A stretch of 64,000 nucleotides of DNA, taken from the NCBI RefSeq assembly GCF_001624705.1, contig NZ_JSEO01000016.1:1-64000 (forward strand). Direction: 5' to 3'. The notes under the pieces are model-generated. The model ran no database searches. It was given only the letters and a program-made list of their open reading frames with translations, and had not been told where the DNA came from. Shown here piece by piece: positions 6,768 through 14,950 of this stretch. How positions within the stretch are numbered: the stretch's first letter is position 1; each line of letters begins with the position of its first letter. Both the position numbers and the translations under genes were made by a program. The DNA is from Marinomonas sp. SBI8L (GTDB lineage Bacteria > Pseudomonadota > Gammaproteobacteria > Pseudomonadales > Marinomonadaceae).

Positions 6768-7319
6768 GTGATAGAAACGCCTCGAACCTCTTTGGTTCTT
6801 TTTACTGCGGCTAACGCCGATCTCGTCTTAAAATACTATCTGGATAATCAGGCTCATCTGGCCCCTTGGGAGCCGATTCGTGATTCAGGCTATCTCTCGT
6901 TGAGTAATTTTAAAGTTATGGGTGAGCAAAGCGAGAAAGACTTTGAAGCAGATAAAGAAGTCAGGCTGGTTGCATTTAATAAAGATCAAACTCAAGTACT
7001 GGGTGTGTGCAATTTTACTGGAATTGTCAAAGGTCCTTTACAAGCATGTTTCTTAGGTTATTCCATTGATAAAAGGTTTGAAGGGCAGGGTTTGATGACT
7101 GAGATTCTTGACGCTGGCATTGCCTATATTTTTGCAAACTTAAAACTTAATCGCATTATGGCGAATTACATACCGACGAATGAGGGCAGTGGTGCTGTGC
7201 TCAATAAGTTGGGGTTTGAAAAGGAAGGTTATGCGAGGAAATACCTAAAAATCGCAGGTAAGTGGCAAGACCATGTATTGATGTCAAAGCTTAATGATAG
7301 TCCGTTAGGTGTTTCTTAA
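6768..7319 (+). CDS. rimJ: RimJ-like GNAT N-acetyltransferase
   Basis: 183 residues from a GTG start with GGGAAA upstream. It follows E. coli RimJ closely: HLAPWEP near residue 32, ANFxG-like CNFTGIV, the acetyl-CoA loop with CFLGYSIDKRFEGQGLM (about residues 100-117), RIMANYIPTNEGS and LGFEKEGYARKYL. RimJ acetylates the N-terminal alanine of ribosomal protein S5. It lies just beyond the cassette array with no attC after it, so it is probably a chromosomal gene. Substrate is inferred from family. Confidence 0.72.
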   Translation: MIETPRTSLVLFTAANADLVLKYYLDNQAHLAPWEPIRDSGYLSLSNFKVMGEQSEKDFEADKEVRLVAFNKDQTQVLGVCNFTGIVKGPLQACFLGYSIDKRFEGQGLMTEILDAGIAYIFANLKLNRIMANYIPTNEGSGAVLNKLGFEKEGYARKYLKIAGKWQDHVLMSKLNDSPLGVS

Positions 7320-7467
7320 AGCGATTCTTAAAGCGGCTCTTAATGCCTTTTAAATTAGGACTTTTTTATACTTACTTCTTGATAAGGCTCTTGCCATAAT
7401 ACGGCATAATGTCAGGTGCTTATCCAAGAAGAATTCACATACCTTTATTTTCAGCTTAGATACCTAA

Positions 7468-7540
7468 TTGCAAAATATTACTTTTGATATGAGATTTTTG
7501 CTTGCAATAAACCGAGCCTACATAGATCTTATGCAAACCT
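7468..7540 (+). repeat. Copy B of the diverged ~70-base repeat
   Basis: Aligns with 221-290. TTTTTGCTTGCAA (7496-7507) and CATAGATCTTATG (7521-7532) match copy A with the same 23-base spacing between TTGCTT and CATAGA. It lies 25 bases upstream of the membrane-protein gene at 7565, so it may contain that gene's promoter. Confidence 0.55.
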
Positions 7541-7564
7541 AACTAGGCGATTGGAGTATGTTAT

Positions 7565-7999
7565 ATGGAAGATATAGTGGTCAGATACCTACATTTTATT
7601 GGCATTATTTCACTTGCTTCTATGTTGGTGTGCCAAAATGTTTTTCTATCAAAGCAATTGAGTGGCGGCCAGTTGAGAAAGCTTGCGGTTATAGATGCTT
7701 TCTATGGTATTAGTGCGATAGTGATTTTACTGACGGGCCTGTCTTTGTGGCTTTGGGTTGGAAAGCCCAGTGACTTTTATACAAAAAACATGGTGTTTCA
7801 TATCAAATTTAGCTTGTTTTTGTTTGTTGCTCTTCTGTCTATTATGCCAACCATCTTTTTTGTCAAAAATCGAAAAAGTGCTGAGAGTGAGGTGCTTGTT
7901 CCTAGCAAAGTCATTCTCTTGAAGCGTCTGGAATTGGTTGCGTTAGTCTTTATTCCTCTCTTAGCTGTTTTGATGGCGCAAGGTGTGGGCTACGCCTAA
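7565..7999 (+). CDS. DUF2214-like membrane protein
   Basis: 144 residues with four membrane helices at about 9-28, 43-65, 79-100 and 122-142. The pattern VRYLHFIGIISLASMLVCQ at the start and GISAIVILLTGLSLWLWVGKP in helix 2 fits the DUF2214 family of small inner-membrane proteins of unknown function. A GGAG sits before the ATG. It stands alone, with the repeat copy B directly upstream and the convergent Mrp operon 336 bases downstream. Confidence 0.65.
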   Translation: MEDIVVRYLHFIGIISLASMLVCQNVFLSKQLSGGQLRKLAVIDAFYGISAIVILLTGLSLWLWVGKPSDFYTKNMVFHIKFSLFLFVALLSIMPTIFFVKNRKSAESEVLVPSKVILLKRLELVALVFIPLLAVLMAQGVGYA

Positions 8000-8335
8000 A
8001 AGCTGTTCTTAGGTTAAATCAGGCGGTTTTAAGCTCTGCTTTCCTTAATTTATATCTCACAGTTAAACTCTCTCAAGGATGAGGGAGTTAATTGCTTCAA
8101 ATCTGTTCGCTCTTAATACGACTTCTTGATATTAGCTTTTGCTAGTTTGCCTTGAAGAAGGCTGGATGTTTAGTGAGTTTGAAAAGGCGGATTGGAGAGT
8201 GGGAATAAAGTTAATCGGCGGACTGATCGTTTGTCATCATGCTGAGCTAACTACTTTGTTTAAGGCTTGGCCTAAGGTTGAATCTTAGGCCAAGCTATCA
8301 TGCTTTACGAGATCTCTTAAGCTGCTTATTTCCTA
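8000..8335. terminator. Convergent intergenic region with strong hairpin 8265-8295
   Basis: No gene is seen in these 336 bases between two convergent units. GCTTGGCCTAAG (8265-8276) and CTTAGGCCAAGC (8284-8295) pair perfectly over 12 bases with a seven-base loop. It lacks a clear T-run on either side, so it may slow transcripts or protect 3' ends of the Mrp message rather than be a standard intrinsic terminator. Confidence 0.5.
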
Positions 8336-8725
8336 TTAGGCTTCTTTCCCTTCTTCAGCCTCTGGTGCTGGAGGTGATGTTCTTTCTTTTGCAGTTGCGA
8401 TGAGCTCTTGACCTTTCGTTCTTTCGATAGGGTCTATTTCGTGGTGAAGTGCTGCTTTCGCTATCATATTCGCCGCAATAGGTGCGGTAATAATCAAGAA
8501 TAAGGTGATCAATAATTCACTGATAGACAGGCTTTCTTGGCGATAGGATTGGATAATGCAAGATGCGATAAGCACACCTGCAATACCTAAAGTGGTTGCC
8601 TTAGTTGGTGCGTGTAAACGCATATAAACATCGGGTAAGCGTGCTAAACCGATAGAGCCTACTAATAAGAACACACCGCCAAAAACAAGTATGGCTGACG
8701 CAATTGCTTCTACATAAAAATTCAT
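8336..8725 (-). CDS. mnhG: Mrp/Mnh cation antiporter subunit G
   Basis: 129 residues with three membrane helices. GVFLLVGSIGLARLPDVYMRLHAPTKATTLG in segments is the typical start of subunit G, with RLPD and RLHAPTK motifs. It is the last gene of the six-gene operon and ends with a charged tail (TSPPAPEAEEGKEA). The complex exchanges Na+ for H+ across the inner membrane and supports growth in salt and at high pH. It follows subunit F by 10 bases. Confidence 0.92.
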   Translation of the reverse strand: MNFYVEAIASAILVFGGVFLLVGSIGLARLPDVYMRLHAPTKATTLGIAGVLIASCIIQSYRQESLSISELLITLFLIITAPIAANMIAKAALHHEIDPIERTKGQELIATAKERTSPPAPEAEEGKEA

Positions 8726-8735
8726 AGTTACCTTC

Positions 8736-9005
8736 TTATTCTATTATGTCGCCGCGCAGCAAGTATTTGCACAAGGCCGATGTACTAACAAAGCCAAGCA
8801 TGGCAATGAGTAGCGCTGCTTCAAAGTAGATTGCGTTTTCAATGGCAATACCATAGAGGAGTATCAAGGCAATACCGTGGATAAACATGGTATCCAGCGC
8901 AAGAATCCTGTCTGGTAACTTAGGGCCAACCAGCAAACGATATAAGGTTAATATTAATGAGGCACACAAGATGAGTCCTACAATTTGAATGGCTATATCT
9001 AGCAT
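8736..9005 (-). CDS. mnhF: Mrp/Mnh cation antiporter subunit F
   Basis: 89 residues, three membrane helices. LYRLLVGPKLPDRILALDT is the family signature (GP-x-x-x-DR-x-x-x-LD) at about residues 21-39. The gene overlaps the end of subunit E by seven bases, so the two are translationally coupled. It contributes to the membrane part of the Mrp complex. Confidence 0.92.
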   Translation of the reverse strand: MLDIAIQIVGLILCASLILTLYRLLVGPKLPDRILALDTMFIHGIALILLYGIAIENAIYFEAALLIAMLGFVSTSALCKYLLRGDIIE

Positions 9006-9499
9006 CCGAATATCTCCTTTAGTGGTGCTTCGTAACGAGATTTAACCTCTTCGATTAACTCTTCTGGGTTCTCTAAGTGCAGGGCATGAACATAGAGCCA
9101 TTTTTGATCTGCAGAGATCTCGGCGCTAACTGTTCCTGGTGTTAGAGACACTGTACTGGCAAGTAAGGTGATGCCTAATTCAGTTTCGATATCTAATGGC
9201 ACAGCAACGAATCCAGGGCTTAATTTTTTGAGTGGGCCAACCACTAATAGTGCCACTGAAAAGTTCGCGCTAATAATGTCTTTAAGCACGAGAAACACGT
9301 AAGAAATCGCAAGCATTGGCTTTTTGATTCTAGGGCGTTCTGTTGTCATGCTACTGACGGCCCAAGGGATAATAATGGCTAAAATCGTTGCCAGTAGTAA
9401 ATGCCCCGCCGAAAGGCTGTTGTTTAATAGCAGCCAAATAACAAAAAGCAGCATGCTGTGAAAAGGCATAGGGAACATGCGAAAGCTAGACTGTTTCAT
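8999..9499 (-). CDS. mnhE: Mrp/Mnh cation antiporter subunit E
   Basis: 166 residues with an N-terminal membrane region and a cytoplasmic C-terminal domain. STVSLTPGTVSAEIS is the family motif (about residues 115-130), followed by LYVHALHLENPEEL. The start overlaps the stop of subunit D, as in most mrp operons. Required for assembly of the seven-part complex in known systems. Confidence 0.92.
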   Translation of the reverse strand: MKQSSFRMFPMPFHSMLLFVIWLLLNNSLSAGHLLLATILAIIIPWAVSSMTTERPRIKKPMLAISYVFLVLKDIISANFSVALLVVGPLKKLSPGFVAVPLDIETELGITLLASTVSLTPGTVSAEISADQKWLYVHALHLENPEELIEEVKSRYEAPLKEIFGC

Positions 9500-11007
9500 T
9501 ATGATTCCTCAGGCAGTAATGGGTACACGGAGACATCCATATTATGGAGGTCAGCAGCGGCTTGTATGACGTACTCTGTCATTGGGCCTCCGAAAAGCAC
9601 AAGTAAAGGCGCGCCTAATATGAGTAAGACTATGGCAGTTACTTCGTAAGGATGCGCTTTTTCAACCGCCGTGTTTTTAGTATTGGGTGTTTTCCAGAAG
9701 AGCTTGGAAGTCGCTCTTGAAAATGCCACTAATGTAATCAAGCTACTCATTAGAATAACCGGCCAAATCCATAAGCGAGTTGCCATGGTCTCAGCTGAGT
9801 TAAGTACCATTATTTTTCCTATGAAGCCTGAGAAAGGCGGCATACCGATAATGGTTAAGGCTAATATGGCAAATCCAAAGCCAATGAGTTTTGGTTGAGA
9901 CAGGGCTCTTGAGTTGACTAGGCGGTCTTCTGCTTGTCCTCTTTGCTTGGCAATCACATCCGCTAAGAGGAAGAGGCCTGCTGTTACTAGCGTACTGTGT
10001 ACTATGTAGTAAAGCGCGCCAGCGATGGCAAGCTCAGAGTGCAATGCAGCGGCAACCAGTAAGGTACCAGCAGAGACAACCACCAAATTAGATGCAAGCA
10101 GTTTTAGCGTTGGGCTTGCTAGCACACCTAAAGATCCAATAGAAATTGTCAGTATCGCTAGGGGCCATAACCAATCGACTGAGAAGTTAGCTAGTTCGCC
10201 GGCATCGTCGCCAAATATCACTGTGAAGACACGGAAAATACTGTAGATACCTACCTTTGTCATGATAGCGAATAAGGCAGCAACGGGCGCGCTGGCCGAA
10301 GAGTAAGTTTTAGAAAGCCAGAACTGTAGAGGCAGCATGGCAGATTTAAGACCAAATACTATTAAGAGAAGTAAGCCGCCAATCTTAGCCAGTATGGTTT
10401 CACTTTCTGGAAGCTGGCTGACTTTAACCGCCATATCCGCAATATTCAGTGTACCTAATGTGCCATAAAGTATGCCGAGGCCGAACAAGAATAAGCTGGA
10501 ACCAAGCAGGTTGATCACCACGTAGTGGACTGCGGCTTGGGTTTTATTCTTACCGCCAGAATGCACTAATAGGGCATAAGAGGCGATCAACAAGACTTCG
10601 AAAAAGACGAAAAGGTTAAACAAATCGCCTGTTAGAAATGCGCCATTGATACCCATGACTTGGAATAAGAAAAGCGGATGAAAGAACTCACCGCCTTTAT
10701 CATGGTCAGCACACGCATAAATCATGCAGCACAGGGCGAGGAAGCTGGTAAGTAGTACCAATAATGCTGATACTTTATCCGCAACAAGGACGATACCAAA
10801 TGGTGGTGACCACCCACCTAGAATATAGAGTTGAGTGCCCTCAGTAATAACCGTCGCTACTTGTAGGGTCGCTAGAATAGTCAGTATGGCTAAGGTGCCG
10901 ATTGATGCGATGCGTAACCACTGAATCCTTGAGGATAAAGGGGGGAGCAGCATGGCAGATGCAACGAGCAAAGGCAGCAAAATAGGAAGAATTGTCCAGT
11001 GTTGCAT
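9499..11007 (-). CDS. mnhD: Mrp/Mnh cation antiporter subunit D
   Basis: 502 residues, about 14 membrane helices, of the proton-pumping NuoM/NuoN-like family. The key glutamate lies in LFNLFVFFEVLLIASYAL and the key lysine in GLKSAMLPLQFWL, with SAPVAALFAIMTKVGIYS after it. It is one of two ion-conducting antiporter-like subunits of the complex. It ends where subunit E begins and starts one base after subunit C. Confidence 0.93.
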   Translation of the reverse strand: MQHWTILPILLPLLVASAMLLPPLSSRIQWLRIASIGTLAILTILATLQVATVITEGTQLYILGGWSPPFGIVLVADKVSALLVLLTSFLALCCMIYACADHDKGGEFFHPLFLFQVMGINGAFLTGDLFNLFVFFEVLLIASYALLVHSGGKNKTQAAVHYVVINLLGSSLFLFGLGILYGTLGTLNIADMAVKVSQLPESETILAKIGGLLLLIVFGLKSAMLPLQFWLSKTYSSASAPVAALFAIMTKVGIYSIFRVFTVIFGDDAGELANFSVDWLWPLAILTISIGSLGVLASPTLKLLASNLVVVSAGTLLVAAALHSELAIAGALYYIVHSTLVTAGLFLLADVIAKQRGQAEDRLVNSRALSQPKLIGFGFAILALTIIGMPPFSGFIGKIMVLNSAETMATRLWIWPVILMSSLITLVAFSRATSKLFWKTPNTKNTAVEKAHPYEVTAIVLLILGAPLLVLFGGPMTEYVIQAAADLHNMDVSVYPLLPEES

Positions 11008-11379
11008 TTAGTTTATCTCCCCTTTTTTATTCAGCGTCATAGAGGCTGCGACTTCATCAGGGTCTTTTCCATCAACATGATCGTTACCTAAATCAGCACG
11101 AGCCCTCATGGCTAGGATCACCACAAAGGCTGTCATAGCAAAACCAATGACAATGGCGGTAAGAACCAAGGCTTGAGGTAGCGGGTCTGCATAAATTTCA
11201 GACTCGCCGAGAATAACCGCGCTGTCGATCGCAAGGCGTCCACTGGCAAAGAGAAATAAGTTAACTGCATAAGACAGCATGGTAAGGCCTAGAACAACGG
11301 AGAAAGTACGTCCGCGTAGCGTTAAAAAGATACCGCATGCGGTTAGCATACCAACACAAAAAGCGTAAATGCCTTCCAT
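11008..11379 (-). CDS. mnhC: Mrp/Mnh cation antiporter subunit C
   Basis: 123 residues with three membrane helices, NuoK-like. LGLTMLSYAVNLFLFASGRL and DPLPQALVLTAIVIGFA (separate segments at about 30 and 65-80) are the family motifs. It directly abuts subunits AB and D with no gap. Confidence 0.92.
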   Translation of the reverse strand: MEGIYAFCVGMLTACGIFLTLRGRTFSVVLGLTMLSYAVNLFLFASGRLAIDSAVILGESEIYADPLPQALVLTAIVIGFAMTAFVVILAMRARADLGNDHVDGKDPDEVAASMTLNKKGEIN

Positions 11380-14178
11380 TTATTCTTCCTCCTTCTGAAT
11401 AGGACGTTCACTGGTGGTTAATTTGCCTAGGTTAGCCAAAATAAGCATGGTTGCGCCAATGACAGTCAGGTAAACACCTAGGTCGAAGATCATGGCGCTG
11501 GCTAATTCAAATTTACCAACAACAGGCCAGTAAAAATAATCGAACCAAGAGGTGAGGAAAGGCTTATCAAATGCCCAGCTGCCAACACCTGTTAGTGCAG
11601 CAATGGCGATGCCGCTGCCGATTAGGATTTGGTAATCGACTTTTACTCTGTGTTTCATCCAATCAACACCGTGTGCAATGTATTGCTGGATAATGGCAAC
11701 AGAGGTGATCAGACCTGCAATAAAGCCACCGCCTGGCATATTGTGGCCACGGAAGAAGATAAATGCAGACACGAGTAGGGCAATAGGTAATAAGCTTTGT
11801 GATAAAACAGCCAACATCATAGGGTGTCCATCATTTGACCAAGGGCGGCCTTTGTAATCACTGCTTGGCATGAATAGCTTCATGCGGGCAATTAGCTTGT
11901 AAATACCTAGCGCTGCGATACCTAGAACGGTAATTTCCCCTAAGGTATCAAAACCACGGAAATCCACTAGGATGACGTTAACTACGTTTGTACCGCCACC
12001 GCCAGTTTTACTATTGGCGATGAAGAAGTCAGAAATACTGGTTAATGGCCTCGTTAGTATGGCGTAACAAATAGTACCGATTAAGCCACCAACAACCGCA
12101 GAAATACCAAGGTCACGAATGAGGCGTCTTGGATTAGATTGCTTTTGTGCTCTTTGTGGTAAGAAGAACAAAGACAGCATCAATAATACCGCAGTGACAA
12201 CCTCGACTGATAATTGCGTTAAAGCAAGGTCAGGAGCAGAAAAACGTGCAAAGGCTAATGACACTACAAAGCCGACTATGGATAGGGATATTAATGCCAA
12301 CATTCTGTGTCTATGACAGATGGCGGTTGTAAGAGCGCCTATCACTAAGAGAACAGCTGCTGTGACATCCACTATATTGTATGGCAACTCAGGGCGCACA
12401 CCTAAGGTAGTGCTTAAATCCATCAGAGGTGCCGCCATCATAATGGCAGCCAAACTGATGAGTAAGTAGTTGTACCTTTGTAAAGAACCATTCTCTAAGA
12501 AGTTAAAGAGTGTGGTTGAGCGCTTAATGATATTTTTAACTATGTTATCAAAAATCTGTTTGGCATCAGGTTCAGAGAAGTTAGCTTGGAAGGCAAACAA
12601 ATGCTGTCTGAAGTAGTAGATAACCAGGCCGCCGGCTGTCGCCACAAAACTCATCAATAATGGGTAATTAAAGCCATGCCAGATCGACAGGCTATACTCA
12701 GGCACAGGTCCATTTATTGCAGCTAAAGAAGCGGCATACAATAAATCGCCAATAATAAAGCCTGGGAAGATACCCACTAATAAACATAAGGCTACCAATA
12801 TCTCCACAGGAACACGCATGTATCTTGGTGCTTCATGAGGCGTTTTAGGTAGATTGATCGGCTCACCGTTAAAGAAGACATCGTGTACAAAACGCATAGA
12901 GTAAGCCACTGCAAACACGGCACCCACCGTTGCTAATACTGGGATCATCCAGGAAAGAGAACCAAGAGCCGCTTGGTGAAGTGTCTCAGTAAAAAACATC
13001 TCTTTAGATAAGAAACCATTTAATAGAGGCACGCCTGCCATAGAGGAAGCCGCCACCATTGCCAGTGTTGCCGTATGAGGCATGTATTTCCACAAGCCGT
13101 TTAGCTGGCGCATATCTCGTGAGCCTGTCTCATGGTCAATGATACCTGCGGCCATGAATAACGAAGCTTTAAAAGTTGCGTGGTTGATAATGTGGAAAAG
13201 GGCTGCAACGGTAGAAAGACGTGTATCTAAACCGAGTAGCAAGGTAATCAAACCAAGGTGACTGATAGTTGAGTAAGCAAGCAACCCTTTTAGATCATGC
13301 TTGAACAGAGCGATATAGGCACCCAGTAACAAGGTGCTCAAACCCGTTAAACTAACAATTAAGAACCAAAGTTCTGTATCTGCCAAAACAGGGTGCATTC
13401 GGGCCATCAAGAAGATGCCCGCTTTTACCATGGTGGCTGAGTGCAAATAAGCACTGACGGGTGTCGGTGCTGCCATGGCATGTGGCAACCAGAAGTGGAA
13501 AGGAAATTGTGCTGATTTAGTGAAAGCACCTAGTAGGAATAAAACCAGAATAACAGGATAAGCAGAGTGTGCGCGGATAAAGTCGCCGCTATCTAAAATA
13601 ACCTGTAAAGAGTAGCTGTCTACTATGTTTCCTAGAATGATAATGCCGGCTAGAAGGCATAAACCACCTGCACCTGTAATAGTAAGAGCCATTCGAGCGC
13701 CTTTACGCGCTTCAGATTTATGTCCCCAAAAGCTAATCAGCAAGAAAGAGCTAATACTGGTTAATTCCCAGAACATCCACATTTGCAGCAAGTTGTCAGA
13801 TAAAGCAACACCTAACATGGCAAACATGAATAGCATGAGGAATGAGTAGAACTTACCTATCGAATCTTTGGGAGATAGATAGTAGCGAGCATATAAAATG
13901 ACCAGCAGGCCAATGCCTAAAATCAAAATGGAGAATAGTAGTGATAAACCGTCTAAACGAAAGGCGATGTTTAGGTTTAGCAGAGGAATCCATTGAGCGG
14001 CTGCATAATGGTTTTCGCCATTCAGTACATCCGGTGTCATTTCAGCGACAAGTAATAAAGCAATAAAGGGGAGAATGGCGGTGAATAATGTACAGACATT
14101 ACGATTGTAACGCGCTGTAAGAAGGGGAACTAAACTACCTAATAAGGGCAGTAAAGGTAGCCAGAGTAAGGTATTCAA
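11380..14178 (-). CDS. mnhAB: Mrp/Mnh cation antiporter, fused subunits A and B
   Basis: 932 residues. Residues 1-770 are subunit A (NuoL-like, about 20 helices) with the glutamate in MWMFWELTSISSFLL and PHAMAAPTPVSAYLHSATMVKAG. Residues about 790-930 are subunit B, recognised by GHNMPGGGFIAGL. A and B are joined in one chain, as in group 2 Mrp (Pha-type) systems of proteobacteria. The start is a TTG at 14178 with AGGAGC seven bases upstream; no better ATG is in frame. It is the first gene of a tightly packed operon of six genes for a complete Na+/H+ antiporter. Confidence 0.93.
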   Translation of the reverse strand: MNTLLWLPLLPLLGSLVPLLTARYNRNVCTLFTAILPFIALLLVAEMTPDVLNGENHYAAAQWIPLLNLNIAFRLDGLSLLFSILILGIGLLVILYARYYLSPKDSIGKFYSFLMLFMFAMLGVALSDNLLQMWMFWELTSISSFLLISFWGHKSEARKGARMALTITGAGGLCLLAGIIILGNIVDSYSLQVILDSGDFIRAHSAYPVILVLFLLGAFTKSAQFPFHFWLPHAMAAPTPVSAYLHSATMVKAGIFLMARMHPVLADTELWFLIVSLTGLSTLLLGAYIALFKHDLKGLLAYSTISHLGLITLLLGLDTRLSTVAALFHIINHATFKASLFMAAGIIDHETGSRDMRQLNGLWKYMPHTATLAMVAASSMAGVPLLNGFLSKEMFFTETLHQAALGSLSWMIPVLATVGAVFAVAYSMRFVHDVFFNGEPINLPKTPHEAPRYMRVPVEILVALCLLVGIFPGFIIGDLLYAASLAAINGPVPEYSLSIWHGFNYPLLMSFVATAGGLVIYYFRQHLFAFQANFSEPDAKQIFDNIVKNIIKRSTTLFNFLENGSLQRYNYLLISLAAIMMAAPLMDLSTTLGVRPELPYNIVDVTAAVLLVIGALTTAICHRHRMLALISLSIVGFVVSLAFARFSAPDLALTQLSVEVVTAVLLMLSLFFLPQRAQKQSNPRRLIRDLGISAVVGGLIGTICYAILTRPLTSISDFFIANSKTGGGGTNVVNVILVDFRGFDTLGEITVLGIAALGIYKLIARMKLFMPSSDYKGRPWSNDGHPMMLAVLSQSLLPIALLVSAFIFFRGHNMPGGGFIAGLITSVAIIQQYIAHGVDWMKHRVKVDYQILIGSGIAIAALTGVGSWAFDKPFLTSWFDYFYWPVVGKFELASAMIFDLGVYLTVIGATMLILANLGKLTTSERPIQKEEE

Positions 14179-14457
14179 CTATGATGCTCCTGCATTAAAA
14201 AATATTAAGCTGGTCAATGTTATATAAATCAAAAAAACGAATTAAAACAGTTAAAAAGATAGCCAGAGAGTAAAAGTTATACAATTAAAATAGGTCTTAT
14301 CAAGACACTCACTCCAATTTCTGGTTAAAAAAGCTAAATACACTGAATAAAGTGTTCAAGCATGATTAGGTTAACGGCCGCCTTTAGCTTTGTATTAATC
14401 GCCAATTTGGCTTCAGCACTCGCTCAGCCCTATCGTAAACGAAAAATATAAGGAGAT

Positions 14458-14730
14458 ATGATCACTGAAGTACATGCAGAGGTCGCTAAGAGTAAAAACA
14501 ATATTTCGAAAATTTCACTTATAAATAAAATGTCTCTTATTTATGGACTCAATGGTGTTGGTAAAAGCAGGGTATCAAACTACTCGTTCAATGCCAGCCC
14601 AGATTAATACAATATCTGTATAGTAACCCAGAGTAATGATATTGAAATACTTGTTTAGAATCATAACCTTATAACCGATAGTGCTTATGAAGAAGATAAT
14701 TTAAACAGTATATTCGCGCGAAGAAGATAA
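14458..14730 (+). pseudogene. Relic of an AAA-ATPase gene (5' end)
   Basis: A good ribosome site (AAGGAGAT) precedes the ATG at 14458. Codons 1-49 read as the start of an SMC/ABC-like ATPase with Walker A motif GLNGVGKS (residues 30-37), then a TAA at 14605. The same frame continues past it (SNDIEILV), a TAG at 14656, and NLITDSAYEEDNLNSIF. Proteins of this type (large AAA ATPases, COG4694-like) carry an NDIEI(L)VYNQ segment at the same place. A 31-base tandem duplication then shifts the frame. The rest of the gene is missing. The family call is by motif only. Confidence 0.6.
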
Positions 14731-14751
14731 TTTAAACAGTATATTCGCGCG
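14690..14751 (+). repeat. Perfect 31-base tandem duplication
   Basis: Bases 14690-14720 and 14721-14751 are identical (both open with AAGAAGATAATTTAAACAG and end with TTCGCGCG). Because 31 is not a multiple of three, it shifts the frame of the ATPase relic. The perfect identity means the duplication is recent compared with the other damage. Confidence 0.95.
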
Positions 14752-14868
14752 AAAAAGACAATTTATCCGTTGATGCAGAATCAAAAAAATTGAAAGCAGA
14801 CTATCAAATGAGTAAGAAAAAGAAAAGGCTAGGCAGGAAACTATCTGAAAATAGCGGGTATAGGTAAG

Positions 14869-14933
14869 CTCATGTTTTGATTAGTAAGTTAAGCGCGAAT
14901 CTGTGCTTTTTAGCTTAGTTATCAAAACATGAG
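14869..14933. terminator. Hairpin downstream of pssA
   Basis: CTCATGTTTTGAT (14869-14881) and ATCAAAACATGAG (14921-14933) are a perfect 13-base inverted repeat. Further weaker pairing (TAAG / CTTA, AGC / GCT) extends toward the loop. It begins 18 bases after the pssA stop and may end its transcript, though no long T-run follows on the minus strand. Confidence 0.45.
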
Positions 14934-14950
14934 AGGCTCGAATCTTCTGG

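Larger units (their letters stand above)
14179..14950. other. Gene-poor interval between mnhAB and pssA
   Basis: Bases 14179-14457 are AT-rich and should contain the promoter of the Mrp operon; no clear -35/-10 pair can be chosen by eye. The ATPase relic fills 14458-14730, degraded sequence continues to about 14860, and a hairpin lies at 14869-14933. Confidence 0.6.

Noticed and set aside
7565-7999. Cassette status of the DUF2214-like gene
   Set aside because: The repeat copy upstream resembles the leader of cassette 1, but no attC lies on either side, so I keep it as a chromosomal gene.
9458-9649. Plus-strand frames inside the Mrp operon (also 9671-9898, 10025-10246, 12119-12316, 13625-13849)
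   Set aside because: They lie opposite well-supported mrp genes, have no family features and no ribosome sites; they are antisense shadows.
8336-14178. NADH dehydrogenase (Nuo) operon
   Set aside because: Subunits resemble NuoL/M/K, but the E, F and G subunits and the A-B fusion are specific to Mrp antiporters.
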